Part shown: piece by piece, positions 1 through 10,060 of the stretch
Layout: every line of letters starts with the position of its first letter
Numbering within the stretch: position 1 is the stretch's first letter
Assembly (NCBI GenBank): GCA_009760855.2
Contig: WPIO01000013.1
Location: 3,453,001-3,517,000 of the forward strand
Direction of reading: 5' to 3'
DNA length: 64,000 nucleotides
DNA from: Cristatella mucedo
Lineage: Eukaryota > Bryozoa > Phylactolaemata > Cristatellidae
Notes under the pieces: model-generated
Told to the model about the DNA's origin: nothing
Database searches by the model: none
Seen by the model: the letters and a program-made list of their open reading frames with translations, nothing else
Program-made: the position numbers and the translations under genes

Positions 1-714
1 CGGTAAGATATTCGTCTGTAACGTTAACAGCTAAGGCGCCACAAGGGCTATGTTTTAGCTACTTCACAGCCACTTATCACACATGTCTTTTACATAGTTC
101 TGATATGAAGCATTTCACTTGCAGAATCCCTAATGCTTCGCTGAGCATTTTCTCCGTAAAACTCGGGCACCAGTTGAAAACACTGTGCATTTGCCTTAAA
201 ATCAAAGATAACAAAAAGCTGATTTTTACATGCACTGTAAAATAAAAAGTAAGAAAGGACCATTCTCACACTCGATACCAACAAGGGCATACTCGATCAT
301 CGATCGAAGCTAGAAATAAAAGTTACGTGCTCCTCACAGCCTCTGCTCCTTCGGTGTGAATAGTCCTTTGTGAGTTGTGGATACTGAAATAGTTCATTTT
401 ATCATAAGCCAATCGACATGCTTCATTTCCAGAACGTATCAACTGTTTGGAAGAGATTTAGTTCACTTAAGGCAATATCATTATTGCTATTCATTTCCAC
501 CATAATGGACACGTCAAAGATCTGCCATGAATTTAAAAAAACTAAGCGTCTTTGCTTGCAAGCTAATTTTTCATAGGAGTTGGAGTTAAATCAAGTTACT
601 TTTAGCAGTGCTACGAGATCTCTCTCCACTGTGCGTCGATGGGCACACGATTGTCTTTGAAAGAAAACAACCTATGTCCTTCCCTACAAAATATCTCAAG
701 GTCGAGGCTCAATG
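1..714. other. AT-rich flank without recognised features
   Basis: No open frame resembling a known protein, no splice-consistent exon and no repeat matching others in the window. I see nothing in it. Confidence 0.5.
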
Positions 715-1050
715 ATAATAATAATAATAATAATAATATATTTTATGTCGCGCCCTGAGAGAGCCGAGTCTCTATCTCGCGAGGCACTTTACAACTAGCT
801 GCAAGAGAAGAGACGACGAAGAGTCAATTACTTATTAAATAATTATTTCGTGGCAAGCAAGGTATCTCGCATGGACAAACCCGCGAAAGCACACGATAAG
901 GCACTCGGGGGGGGGGCCGCCCACTGGTTCGATAGACTCCTGTTTGGTAACGTGCACTGAATCAGGCATTGGCGAGCATGCAAAGCGCACTGGAAACAAG
1001 ACAAGTACACTGGACAAGGAACGCTGAGCTGAAGCATCTGAGCTGGTGCA
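715..1050 (-). mobile_element. LINE 3' end, family C (L2-like), degenerate
   Basis: Read on the minus strand it ends in a TTA-rich tract after the L2-type tail (GCGCCCTGAGAGAGCC on the plus strand). The adjacent body, including GACAAGTACACTGGACAAGG, matches 58003-58400 by eye. Both lie in the same orientation and are 5' truncated. No intact open frame. Confidence 0.6.
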
Positions 1051-1497
1051 TCTTCAGCTGAGGCTGAGACGATGAAAAGGCAGCTGGTGGCAGGTGGCAG
1101 GACCCGGTTTGGCCTCTGTAAAAGGAAATTCTGGATACACCCTTGTGGTGAACTATTTCCGGCGAGGCCGGTGCTCCCGGTGCTGATTGTGCGCCCCCTA
1201 AACTCTGTGGACTCCGTCTGGCAAAGGTCGGTAACCTCCGCCCACGAAGTCCCCGAAGCTGCGCGGATCGCTGCGCACTGCAACGATCGCTTGTGCGACT
1301 TTCACTTCCTGTCATAAGTGGAGCGTAAATCCAGCTCACGTAACTCGTGCTAGTCTCAGCCAACGCGCGACGACTACCAGCGATGCTTGAACCTTGAACC
1401 TTGTAGCACGGACCTTTTTACCTTTTTGGTGCTTCGCCGATGCGCGCACGTATGCGAACGGTAGCAGAAACACGCAGCAGCGACGACGAGCGCTCGA

Positions 1498-1567
1498 TAT
1501 CAATATCGTATCGTACCATATCAATTTCGTATCGTACCATATCAATATCGTATCGTACCATATCAAT
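1498..1567. repeat. 21-bp tandem repeat, three copies
   Basis: Three copies of ATATCAATATCGTATCGTACC (one with a T substitution) followed by a partial fourth. Encodes nothing convincing. Confidence 0.85.
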
Positions 1568-2043
1568 TCTGCATCCAAAATGCAGACAAGTCTATTTAAC
1601 AGCAGCGGACGGTTACAGACGTACTCCAACGACAATGTGGGCTAGAGCTCTCACGTCCGCTCCAATGCCAAGACCTTGAATCTCCGAATCCTTGACTGCC
1701 TCCTCTCTCAGGGCGCCGGTCTTTTATGCGGCCTCACCGATAAACCTTTGCATGATCTCGCGATAATCGCGAATAATAGCTAAGCGCCATAATTTGACTG
1801 GTTTAGCTAGCCGTTACAGCACCTAGCGCTAGCTAGCGGCCTCTTCGAACTCCTCGTCTAAATAGAATTACAGCGGTCGGCCCCTCTGAAATTGCGATCG
1901 CACCCCTTTCAAAACAAGAAATGGCGGAATTCCGGAGGAATTCGAGCCTCGACTTTCTCGCCTCCTGGCGCGCTTCCCCAGCAGCAGCAGATTTCGAGCT
2001 CGTCCGTCTTAACTTTAGACGGACGAGATTTTAGATATTTAGA

Positions 2044-2109
2044 TAGTTATATAGATAGATATTATACACACACATATATATATATATGTGTGTATAATAT
2101 CTATCTATA

Positions 2110-2115
<6 letters not shown>
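2044..2115. repeat. 72-bp near-perfect palindrome
   Basis: TAGTTATATAGATAGATATT on the left is matched by its reverse complement on the right, around a CA/TA/TG centre. The arms differ only by one dinucleotide unit in the central repeat. It can form a long cruciform and sits between microsatellite tracts. Confidence 0.8.
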
Positions 2116-2149
<34 letters not shown>

Positions 2150-2150
2150 A

Positions 2151-2306
2151 TGCACTTGATAAAGCACCCTCAGAGAGCTCAATCTCTCTCTGGGTACTTT
2201 ACATTTGCTGCAAAGAGAAATGCAATTGAATGGTGAGTAATATCATGCTTGGTAAACAAACAAAATGAATAACATGGTTAGGGGTGACCTGCACAGGGTC
2301 AGCATA
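2151..2306 (-). mobile_element. L2-type LINE 3' UTR, inverted
   Basis: Reverse complement of the 3' UTR and stem-loop tail of the copy at 20908-22147 (AAAGCACCCTCAGAGAGCTC, TTTACATTTGCTGC, ATCATGCTTG, GGTTAGGGGTGACCTGCACA). Truncated upstream; followed by a GATA tract at 2306-2350. Confidence 0.8.
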
Positions 2307-2375
2307 CAGATAGATAGATAGATAGATAGATAGATTATATAGATAGATATTTAGGTATTACAATATTTTGGACTC

Positions 2376-2840
2376 TAAGCATCGTACCACGCGCTTTACG
2401 GAATTCAACAGTTTGCTAATACCTCGTACAAACCTAAAGTCCTCTGGAGACCGTGCATTTAGCTCGTATGGTCCCAAAGCCTGGAACTGCCTTCCGACTT
2501 GCGTCAGAACATCCCCTGACTTGACCACATTTAAAAAAACTTAAAAACACCTATTTAGGACAGCTTTTAGTGGGTCCCTGTGATTCGTCCTTCATGTGTT
2601 TATGCGTGCTGACACTGTGCATGCTGCCACTAACCACACTTGCATGCTGACCCTGTGCATGTCACCCCTAACCATGTTACCACGTTATTAATGTTGTTTG
2701 TTTATCAAGCATGATATTACTCACGATTCAATCGCGTTTCCCTTTGCAGAAAATGTAAAGCGCCTGGAAAGAGATTGAGTTCTCGAAGGCGCTTTATCAA
2801 GTGCATTATTAATGTTATTATTGTTATTATTATTATTATT
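2376..2840 (+). mobile_element. L2-type LINE 3' end
   Basis: It starts in the RT C-terminal coding region (AAGCATCGTACCAC, CCTGGAACTGCCTTCCGAC) and runs through the 3' UTR to the stem-loop tail and an ATT repeat. It is opposed to the inverted copy at 2151-2306. Confidence 0.85.
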
Positions 2841-2849
2841 AAAATAAGC

Positions 2850-4640
2850 GAATGCGGGTCGCCCCGCCCCTCCCCCAGGTGATGCGCCACAAAGCTGCGC
2901 GCCGCCTGACCGCGCCTCTCGCGTCGCTCTCCGAGTCAATCCGAGTCCCAAGCGGCTCAGTGAACCGCACAGCTCGAGCGTCGCCCGTTTTGTCGCAGGA
3001 TAGTCGTTGCGTGACGCCGAGATGGGAGAGGAGCGGGTAGGCACGCTCGACTAGGCTGCCGTCGCGCCGCCAGCCTGATTGATGGCCACAGCGGCGTAGT
3101 GTCCACCGCGTAAGCGTCCGATCGGGCGAGTGCGGCTCTCGTGGCATGGCCTTGCCCTTACTGTCGTCGGCGTTCGCGCGACGCCGAGCGAAATCTCTCC
3201 GCTGGCACTGCGGCGGCAGCAGCGGCAGAGGCATGCTGAGGCTGAAGTCCGTACCGGTGCGCTTCGCGCTGGTAATCTGCACCCTGATCGCCGCGGTATA
3301 CTGGCTGACCGCCGCCGCCGGCGACCGACGCCGGCAGGACGCGATGGCTGCGAACCGGGCGGCGGCGGCGGTGAGTCCGGCGCAGGCTCGCGCGATCGCC
3401 TTCAGGCGCCTGCAGTCGCTGCCCGACACGCGCTCGGCCGAATGCAAGGCGGCGACGGACGAGATGGGCGTCGGCGGCGGAGGCGACCGCGAGTGGCGCG
3501 TGAGCGCCGTCGTGTTCGCGCGCCTCGACCGCGACTCGATCGTCACGCAGACGGTGGCGAGCCTGATGGCGCACACGCCCCCGTCGCTACTGCACGAGAT
3601 CGTCGTCCTGACGGCGGCGGGCGCAAGCGCCGAGCGCGTCGACGCGCTCCGCTACGACCTCGGCGCCTACGGCGACATCGTCAAAGTGTCGGAGGACGCA
3701 TCGGGCGCCGCCGCCGCGCCGGCCGACGGCGGCGGCGGCGGCCTGCGCACGCGCCTGCGCGTCGCGCGCCTCGCCGCTCGCGCGCCGCTCGTCGCCCTGC
3801 TCGAGGACAGCGTGCTCGTGCACCGCGGCTGGCTGCGGCCGCTCGCCGCTGAGCTGCGGCGCCGGCCCGACGCCGTCGTCGTGCCCGTGTTCGACGACTT
3901 CGACGCGACGACGCTCGACTTCCGCAAGACGGACGGCGTACACGCGTGGCAATTCGACTGGGACCTGTCGCTGGCGGCGGCGCGCGCGCACGACGGCGGC
4001 GGCGCAGCGGCGGCGGATGGCGCCGACGACGGGCAGCTGCAGCAGCAGCCGCCGCCGCTTGCGGCCGAGCACGACTCGATCGTCACGCCGGCGCTGACCG
4101 GGCACGCGTTCGTCGCGCGTCGCGAGTTCATCGACTCGCTGTTGCTCGCGCGGCGGCCCGAGGCCGACTTCGCCGGGCCGCTCGACCTCAGCCTCCTCTG
4201 CTGGCTTTGCGGCGGCGGCGTGCGCGTCGTGCCGTGCGCGAGAGCGGCGCGCGTGGGCGCGCTGCGCGCCGTCGACCCGCCGCCCCCTAGGGACGCGGCG
4301 GCGCTTGCCGCTCGCTATCTCGACCGCGAGCACCACGCCATCTACTCGCGGCTCGCCGGCGATGAGAGCGGGAACGGCCCGTCGCCCGCAGCGGCGGCTG
4401 CGGACGAGCGGCAGCTGAGAGGCTGCAAGCCGGTAAGTTACATCGCATCGGCGGCTGCGCGTGCGCGCCCGCGCGCGAGCAGGCGGCTTCCGGGCTAGCG
4501 CGGCTTCCGGGCGGGCGGTGGCGCGATCCGCGTCCTCCGGCCACCGTTAGCCTCGCGGAGGAGAAGCGCTCTCTTTAACTGGCGTCGGCGGTGCGGTTGA
4601 TTGGCGGCGGAAGTCGCGCGGTTGTCTTGCCTCGCTTTGA
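2850..4640. promoter_or_regulatory. CpG-dense region over the 5' end of the GALNT-like gene
   Basis: From about 2850 the sequence changes abruptly from AT-rich repeats to GC-rich, CpG-dense DNA that covers about 300 bp upstream of ATG 3146, all of exon 1 and the start of the intron. This is the likely promoter and first-exon region. Coding constraint explains part of the richness in exon 1, so only 2850-3145 is independent evidence. I see no clear TATA box or initiator. Confidence 0.4.
3146..4432 (+). CDS. GALNT-family protein, coding exon 1 (type II membrane protein, degenerate catalytic domain)
   Basis: Exon 1 of 2, 429 codons, ending in phase 0 at a GTAAGT donor (4433). ATG at 3146 has a good context; ATG at 3233 (Met30) would give the short cytoplasmic tail usual for this family. 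Residues 40-55 are one hydrophobic segment (a type II Golgi anchor), followed by a stem and a GT-A-like domain from about residue 118. Family landmarks remain: TPPSLLHEIVVL (144-155), GWLRPL (228-233), PVFDDFD (247-253), FDWDLS (270-275), CWLCGG (352-357), GCKP at the end. The catalytic landmarks do not: the DDxS region reads LTAAGA, the DxH metal motif reads EDSV (220-223), and the WGGEN loop reads FAGPL (342-346). Ala/Gly-rich inserts (186-199, 276-305) are GC-rich. From family knowledge the enzyme would transfer GalNAc to Ser/Thr in the Golgi; from these losses I infer a pseudoenzyme or highly diverged activity. Confidence 0.85.
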
Positions 4641-7593
4641 AGCCTTGACCGCCATGCGCGGCTTGTTTATCGACGCCCCCTGCAGGGCGTGGCGGCGAAA
4701 TTTTCCTTCCTAGACTCGCCAGTGTGCGAGGCAGCCTGTTGACCCTGTGCACGTCGCACCTAATTATGTTGCTCTTGTTGTTTATAGAGCATGCTACCGC
4801 CAGCCATCCGACTGTGTTAGCTTTACAGCAAATGTAAAGCGCCTAGAAAGAGATTGAGTTCTCTGAGGGCGCTATATCAAGTGTGCTATTATTATTGCTG
4901 CAGATTCTAGCCAGTCCCACAGGCGGAGCCATTTTTAGAGGTGTGCCTGACTGCGCACATCCTGGCTACGCCGGCCGCGCAGACCGTCATTTCCGGCAGC
5001 TTAGAATCTCAAATCCCTTCGCGTGGGACGAGCGCTCAGCCGTCGGGAGCCAGCGACGACACAATACGAAGCGCAGCCGCTGTATTTGCTCTGCTCGGTC
5101 TCTTACGGTTGTGATCAACCGATTAACCGGTTAATTAGCTAAAGTTAGTTTATTATCGGCTTAAGGAAGACTTTTCGGAGCTCCTCATCAAAATCGTCTT
5201 ACGCGACCGGCCGGCAGACGCGCTCATTTATTGATGGCCTAGAGACTTTCGGCTCGGCCCAACACGTTTATCATGTGAGATTCGTAATGACGGCCGCATT
5301 CTGTAGCTCTTGCTCACAAATTGTGTTTGTCCAAGTGACCTCGTTGCGTGCCCCTTGCCATCGTGGATCAATCGGTCAATCTCGTCTACCATACCTGCGT
5401 CTCCGCGTGAACCTTGCACCCGCTACTAGCCCCGTATGCCTTAGTACGTCAGCATCGAGCTTTGCCGGCAACGTCACCTAGAAACATGCGCCTGAGTACT
5501 GGTAAGCGGTTAACCTAGAAACAGGCGCCCGAGTACTGGTGGTGAGAGATTCTTGCACTCTCTTTGCGATGCAGGTCTTCGTGACAGGCATCCAGACTCG
5601 TACAGACTCCATCGAGACTCTCATTGATCGAGTCTCCACTTAGGACTGAGCTCATCGAGTCCACTTAGGACTACTCTCGAAACAAGAATAAGCTCCTCCC
5701 ATGAAGACTGTCCGCGAGCGAAACCGAAGAAACCACTTTGTCATGTTTCTTAGAAATTCAAAAACTACACCCGATAATGCGCAGACGACTTGAACGCCAT
5801 TTATAGAGTCTAGCATCTATCTAGCCAGGTTCGAAGACTAAATCTACACCTCCTAAGTTTACCACTAAATGTACACCCGGAAGCCTACAAATGCCAGGAT
5901 TTTTTTTTCATTCCAAAGCTAGCCCTGCCAGTCAGACCAAACTAGAAAATATACTAGACGGCGAATTATTTGCTCGATAAGTAAGGCTGCGTGGTCTCCT
6001 GCACATTAGCTTTGCCAATGATGATTGTTCTACCAGTTTTGAAAAATTGCACCATCTACTGATAAGAAATTGTCCAAAGTTTCCCTAGATGAGGTGGGTA
6101 TCACGATCAAAGAGGCAGCTAAAAGATTTCACCGCCAATGCAGAGCCAATGCCATTATCGCTCGGCTCTTTCCCACTTGCTCCTTTTTTGACCGAGAATT
6201 TTGCATTGATTGTCACCTGGAAGCTCTCGGAGCATGCTTGACGTGAATGACTCATCAGGAAAATTCCAGACGGACTCGGGAGCGACATCATTTCACTCAA
6301 ACTGCTCTCCTTGTGTGACCAATAACATTCCAGATAGCGACGATGATGGTTACGTCACTGCCTCGGTTCCTCTTGATCTACAGCTACGTTCGACTCTAGT
6401 GGACGAAATAACAACGATCAGAGTAGTTAGAGGCTCTGTTTGGGTAGAACCATGCTTTACCGATTGTGTCTACTCCGGGCCCTTAACTATTCTCAATTTA
6501 TAGAGAGCCTCTCGGGACTTCTATGCTGAAGGATCTGCAATGGCTCCTGGTTGATAAGCGGATACAGAGCGAAATCCTTACTCTGACGCTCAAGTACACA
6601 AAGGACAAATCACATGGACCCACTAGATGCTGTGATAAATGTATGCGTTTCAGCACATGACAATCGGGCATGTTTACGAACAATGTGGGTACGAAGATCT
6701 CTTTGCGTATCTTGCAGTCCTCGTTTCCTTTAATTCCCACGGGGAGTTTGTCTATATACACATGCGTTTCTTAATTTTGTACTGCTGCAAGTGGCGATGT
6801 CAGCACCAGGTTCTTGCCAAACGATCAGGATTCGATTAATTAATGCTGCCATGACAAGATATTCAAATGTCGCGTTTCGCTCTACTACAGAAGAGTGCGT
6901 CCCGTCGTCTTGACATTCTGACAAGACTTCGGTGTCTACTACAAAAGGGGTGGGCAAACTTCATCATTGATCGGTAACTCCAGAGCTATCGTCAGCACCA
7001 GCCGCTCATGAAGTCGTAGCCTCGAAATTTTAACAGAGTCTGAACCTCGACCCTTTCCCATGCTGGCCAATCGCAGATGAGGGCGAAGGGCGTGTGCGGC
7101 TCGTCTCAAGTCTAACCAGCCGGTCGCATCCGGTTTCGGAGGTCACGAACTCGCCTCGATATGACTCGTAGCGATGTCTCCTTTCTATCTAGCGCTACGA
7201 TATCCCCATTGAGGTGTTCAGCACTTTTTAAATCCGGTGGACGGTTCGGCTACGCCCTTATTTGGTCACATTTTGTCCGCATGCATACATCCAGTCGGCA
7301 TGGCTCGCTGCTAGCTTATTTCCGGTTTAGCCCGGGGATAAGATGCAAGCCTTAAACGATCAGGGTCGCAAGCTTGAGTCCCGTCGAGGCGTATGTAAAG
7401 TGCCTCGACGGCGATTAAGTACTCTTAGGGCGTTCTACAGACGAATTGCATTTACAATTTGCATTTACATTTACATTTGCCTGTACATCCATTCAGTAAA
7501 GCATCGGCTCATCAGATGCACCCGGTCGCTGTCAGCGGACCGACGCGTCCGGTCAGATTCACCCACCGGCTCAGCGTACCTCTGCCGCTGCAG
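4433..7593 (+). other. intron of the GALNT-like gene (3161 bp)
   Basis: GT-AG intron in phase 0. Its first 300 bases are GC- and CpG-rich like exon 1. An L2-type 3' end sits at 4738-4905 and a much weaker L2-tail-like stretch at about 7385-7445. Two small tandem duplications occur: a 28-bp unit at 5476-5503 and 5513-5540, and a shorter one around 5604-5672 built on ATCGAGTC and CCACTTAGGACT. I see no further exon: exon 1 and exon 2 join without loss of conserved family sequence. The rest is unremarkable. Confidence 0.7.
4738..4905 (+). mobile_element. L2-type LINE 3' tail
   Basis: 3' UTR remnant with AATGTAAAGCGCCTAGAAAG and GAGGGCGCTATATCAAG, ending in ATTATTATT. Lies in the GALNT intron. 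Confidence 0.8.
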
Positions 7594-8073
7594 TTCCGCT
7601 GGTTCATGGAGAACCTGGCGAGCGACGTGTACGTGCCAGCAGACGACGTGCGGGCATACGGCTGGCTGATCTCCTTCAACGGCGTCGTGTGCTTCTGGCA
7701 CGAGTCGAGCGGCCGCATGACGGGCACGCCCGACTGTCTAGGCGCTCGCGATGAGGCGGCCATGGTTCGGCTACTAAACGACGGTCGTCTGAGCATCGGT
7801 GGCAGCGGAGCGGACCAGTGCCTGGGCGTCGACGCCGAGAAGTACGCGGTCGTTACGCCCTGCAATACCAACGACAGCCAGCAGCTGTGGACGCTCACGA
7901 TCGGCAAGCAGCTGCAGCTGACCAAGTCTCGAAGCCACTGCCTCATGCACGCCACGGATCCGGCCGACGCCGACTACAGGCGGCAGGTGCTCATGGCGGC
8001 GCCCTGTGCCACGCCCGGCTCCGACGTCAGCAAGTGGCAAAAGTGGACCAAGTTGAAGTTGCTACATCAGTGA
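7594..8073 (+). CDS. GALNT-family protein, coding exon 2 (ricin-type lectin domain)
   Basis: Final exon, 159 codons plus TGA, joined in phase 0 to exon 1 (acceptor CTGCCGCTGCAG before 7594). The junction restores the family's CKPFxW(F/Y)xxN segment (CKP from exon 1, FRWFMEN here), just before the C-terminal beta-trefoil. The trefoil keeps DQCLGVD, QQLWTL (a QxW motif), HCLMHA and QKWT near the end. The order VRAYG, LNDGRLSIG, CLGVD, QQLWTL, CLMH, QKWTK follows, as I recall it, the GALNT8/9/17/18 (Y) subfamily better than the classical transferases. The complete protein is 588 residues from ATG 3146 or 559 from ATG 3233, normal for the family. The lectin domain normally binds GalNAc on partly glycosylated substrates; whether this one does is untested. 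Confidence 0.85.
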   Translation, partial: FRWFMENLASDVYVPADDVRAYGWLISFNGVVCFWHESSGRMTGTPDCLGARDEAAMVRLLNDGRLSIGGSGADQCLGVDAEKYAVVTPCNTNDSQQLWTLTIGKQLQLTKSRSHCLMHATDPADADYRRQVLMAAPCATPGSDVSKWQKWTKLKLLHQ

Positions 8074-8933
8074 GCTGTCCGGCACCACTCGGTCTCGGTC
8101 TAGGTCAGGTGCGCTACTGCTGCTGGTCCAGCGGCACGTCGGCGACTCGCTGCGTTCTTTTTACGCTCCCGTGCACTTCGAAGCTGTCCATTCCAGAGGC
8201 GAGCTGCAGCAAGGCGCCTGTCTATGTTGTTTAATTCAAAGAAAAGTAAATCAATTGAGATAGCGTCGGCAACGCTGCCACTTACGTTCGATACCGAGAA
8301 TGTAGATGTTGTGTCTTCGGATGTCGCATATAGGAACTCTATATGTTGGGCAGAACAAGTTTAGCCGAGGCAACTAGTATCGGTCGCCATTTTCGGCTGG
8401 AGCAGCAGCAGCACCTCTAGAGAGCTCTAGTTGAGCTCCTGCATTAAGAAAGCCGGCCTGCCTTGCCTAGCATCCGTTTCCGTGTAGGCGTAGCCACGAA
8501 TTTGCTCACGTAGAACGAATTATTGACTGACTTTGTCCAGAGCATAGCCGACGCTTAGTTTGAGGTCACGACTATTGATTTTTTTTTCTGATATGTGTAA
8601 CATCAGTGCTATTGGCCGACGGGGTGGGGAATTAAGCCCCACCTTATTAGACGTATCTCCCCCGACAGCACATTTGTTGATATTTCTCAAAGACTAATAG
8701 AATGAGCGCCATGCAAATTGGCGAAAACAACAAAGGTAACACAAGCTATCTTTTGATGTAACAATAGCTGTTACGCTGATCTTCTGAAGATCTGTAAAGA
8801 GTCAAGGTCACGTTTTTCAATGGAGCTCACCCAAACATGGCTATGTTGTCAAACCAACGGATTTAATACCAGTCAATTTAAAAATATGCCAAAACTCTCA
8901 AAAGATGAAGGAAAAGTAACATTTTAAAAGTAA

Positions 8934-8939
8934 AATAAA
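8934..8939 (+). terminator. candidate polyadenylation signal AATAAA of the GALNT-like gene
   Basis: The first AATAAA on the plus strand after the stop codon at 8073, implying a 3' UTR of about 870 nt. A weaker variant, AGTAAA, lies at 8245-8250 and would give a 180-nt UTR. Neither can be confirmed without transcript data. Confidence 0.3.
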
Positions 8940-8951
8940 TCATTTGACATT

Positions 8952-9614
8952 TCAAACGTTTAGAAGTGCCATCAAATTTAAGTTCAAGAACATTCGGGAC
9001 GTGTGGCTATACTTACTGGCCCTAGACGCGAATATGAGCGTTTGGAAGGCAGTGTGAGCCCAACTTATATTCCGAATTTCACGTTGATCGGAGCGGTTTT
9101 GGCCATGTGGTAGAATTGACAAGGCACACAGTGTGACTGTTAAGCTGCAAGCACGTACCTTAATGACCGTGGTGCATTTGATGGTGAAAGAAGTTGCAGG
9201 TACTTTAGTATTATCTTTCTGGAGTAGCTCAGAGTACAAGCAGTCCTCATTACTGATAAAAAGGGAGTTTGACAACCCTTGGCAAGCATTCTGTAGCACA
9301 GCGCCAGTCTGACTCAGTTTTAGAGCGCATGAGAATTGCTCAGAAGGAAACACCTCTGTCCTAGAGCAAAGGGACGCAGAGGTCGCTGAGGTGATTGATA
9401 TTGGCTGGAGTGTCAACCCTATAGTTCCTGCTAGCAATTTGAGAATGGGGCAACGCTTGCCCAAGGTCGATGTCACCGCCAGCCATTCTAGATTTGCTGG
9501 ACGGTTTCCGTGAGAACAAAAGAAGTGGGTGAAGAACACCTGTGTTTTCGAGCTGTGAGCAAGGGGCGCAGAGGTCGCTGAGGTGATTGATATTGGCTGG
9601 GTTGTCAACCCCAT
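8952..9614 (-). other. 220-codon open frame with internal repeat, function unknown
   Basis: An uninterrupted minus-strand frame just beyond the GALNT-like gene. Residues 1-24 (GLTTQPISITSATSAPLA) recur about 65 residues later (GLTLQPISITSATSASLC). The cause is a direct DNA repeat at about 9366-9435 and 9550-9625. I do not recognise the protein; composition is unremarkable and there is no domain, signal or splice context. It may be an accident of a repeated non-coding unit. Confidence 0.25.
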
Positions 9615-9886
9615 TGTCCCAGCTAGTTATATAATGATAGGGCGACGCTCACGAGGCCTCTTGTTTATCTTCGGCTCTGTCTCGACGCCGTCGCCGGTAG
9701 TTGCCGGACTCGTTTCTCTGAAAGCGAGGCAGGAGAGCGGGCTGTTCGCCGGCGATTGAGGGACAGGATGAGACAGCGCCAGGAGGATTCGGTGGACGCC
9801 ACCGAATACGGTCGTATAGGGCCTCGCTCGCATTTTTGTGTTTCTTCTGCGTTTCGTGTGTGTGCGAGTGCACGCGGTCTCACCAA

Positions 9887-10055
9887 GAGTGCTTGGTGTA
9901 ACTGTGAGGAATTCCTGCCGTAAGGTGGAAGCGGAGCCCTAGTTCTCGGGTTCGGGCTCCGTCTACTTGGGTCGTGCCCACTAGAGATGTAAGTAGCCCA
10001 AATGTAGAGACGTGTTTCCTCCGCAAGAGTGCTTGGTGTAGTGCATGAGGTATTC
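9887..10055. repeat. spaced direct repeat around a small hairpin
   Basis: AGAGTGCTTGGTGTA followed by a GAGG(A/T)ATTCCT-like end occurs at 9887-9917 and again at 10025-10055. Between them, CGGAGCCC and CGGGCTCCG can pair. It directly precedes the truncated start of an L2 copy at 10061. Confidence 0.6.
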
Positions 10056-10060
10056 CTTTC

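Noticed and set aside
843-1363. Two overlapping minus-strand frames of 133-146 codons
   Set aside because: They lie within and beside the family-C LINE remnant, have no recognised domain and overlap each other in different frames.
3130-4290. Other long open frames over the GALNT exon on both strands
   Set aside because: GC-rich DNA has few stops; only the 3146 frame matches a protein family and splices in phase.
8245-8250. AGTAAA as the polyadenylation signal of the GALNT-like gene
   Set aside because: Not excluded, but a weaker variant than the AATAAA at 8934; kept only as an alternative there.
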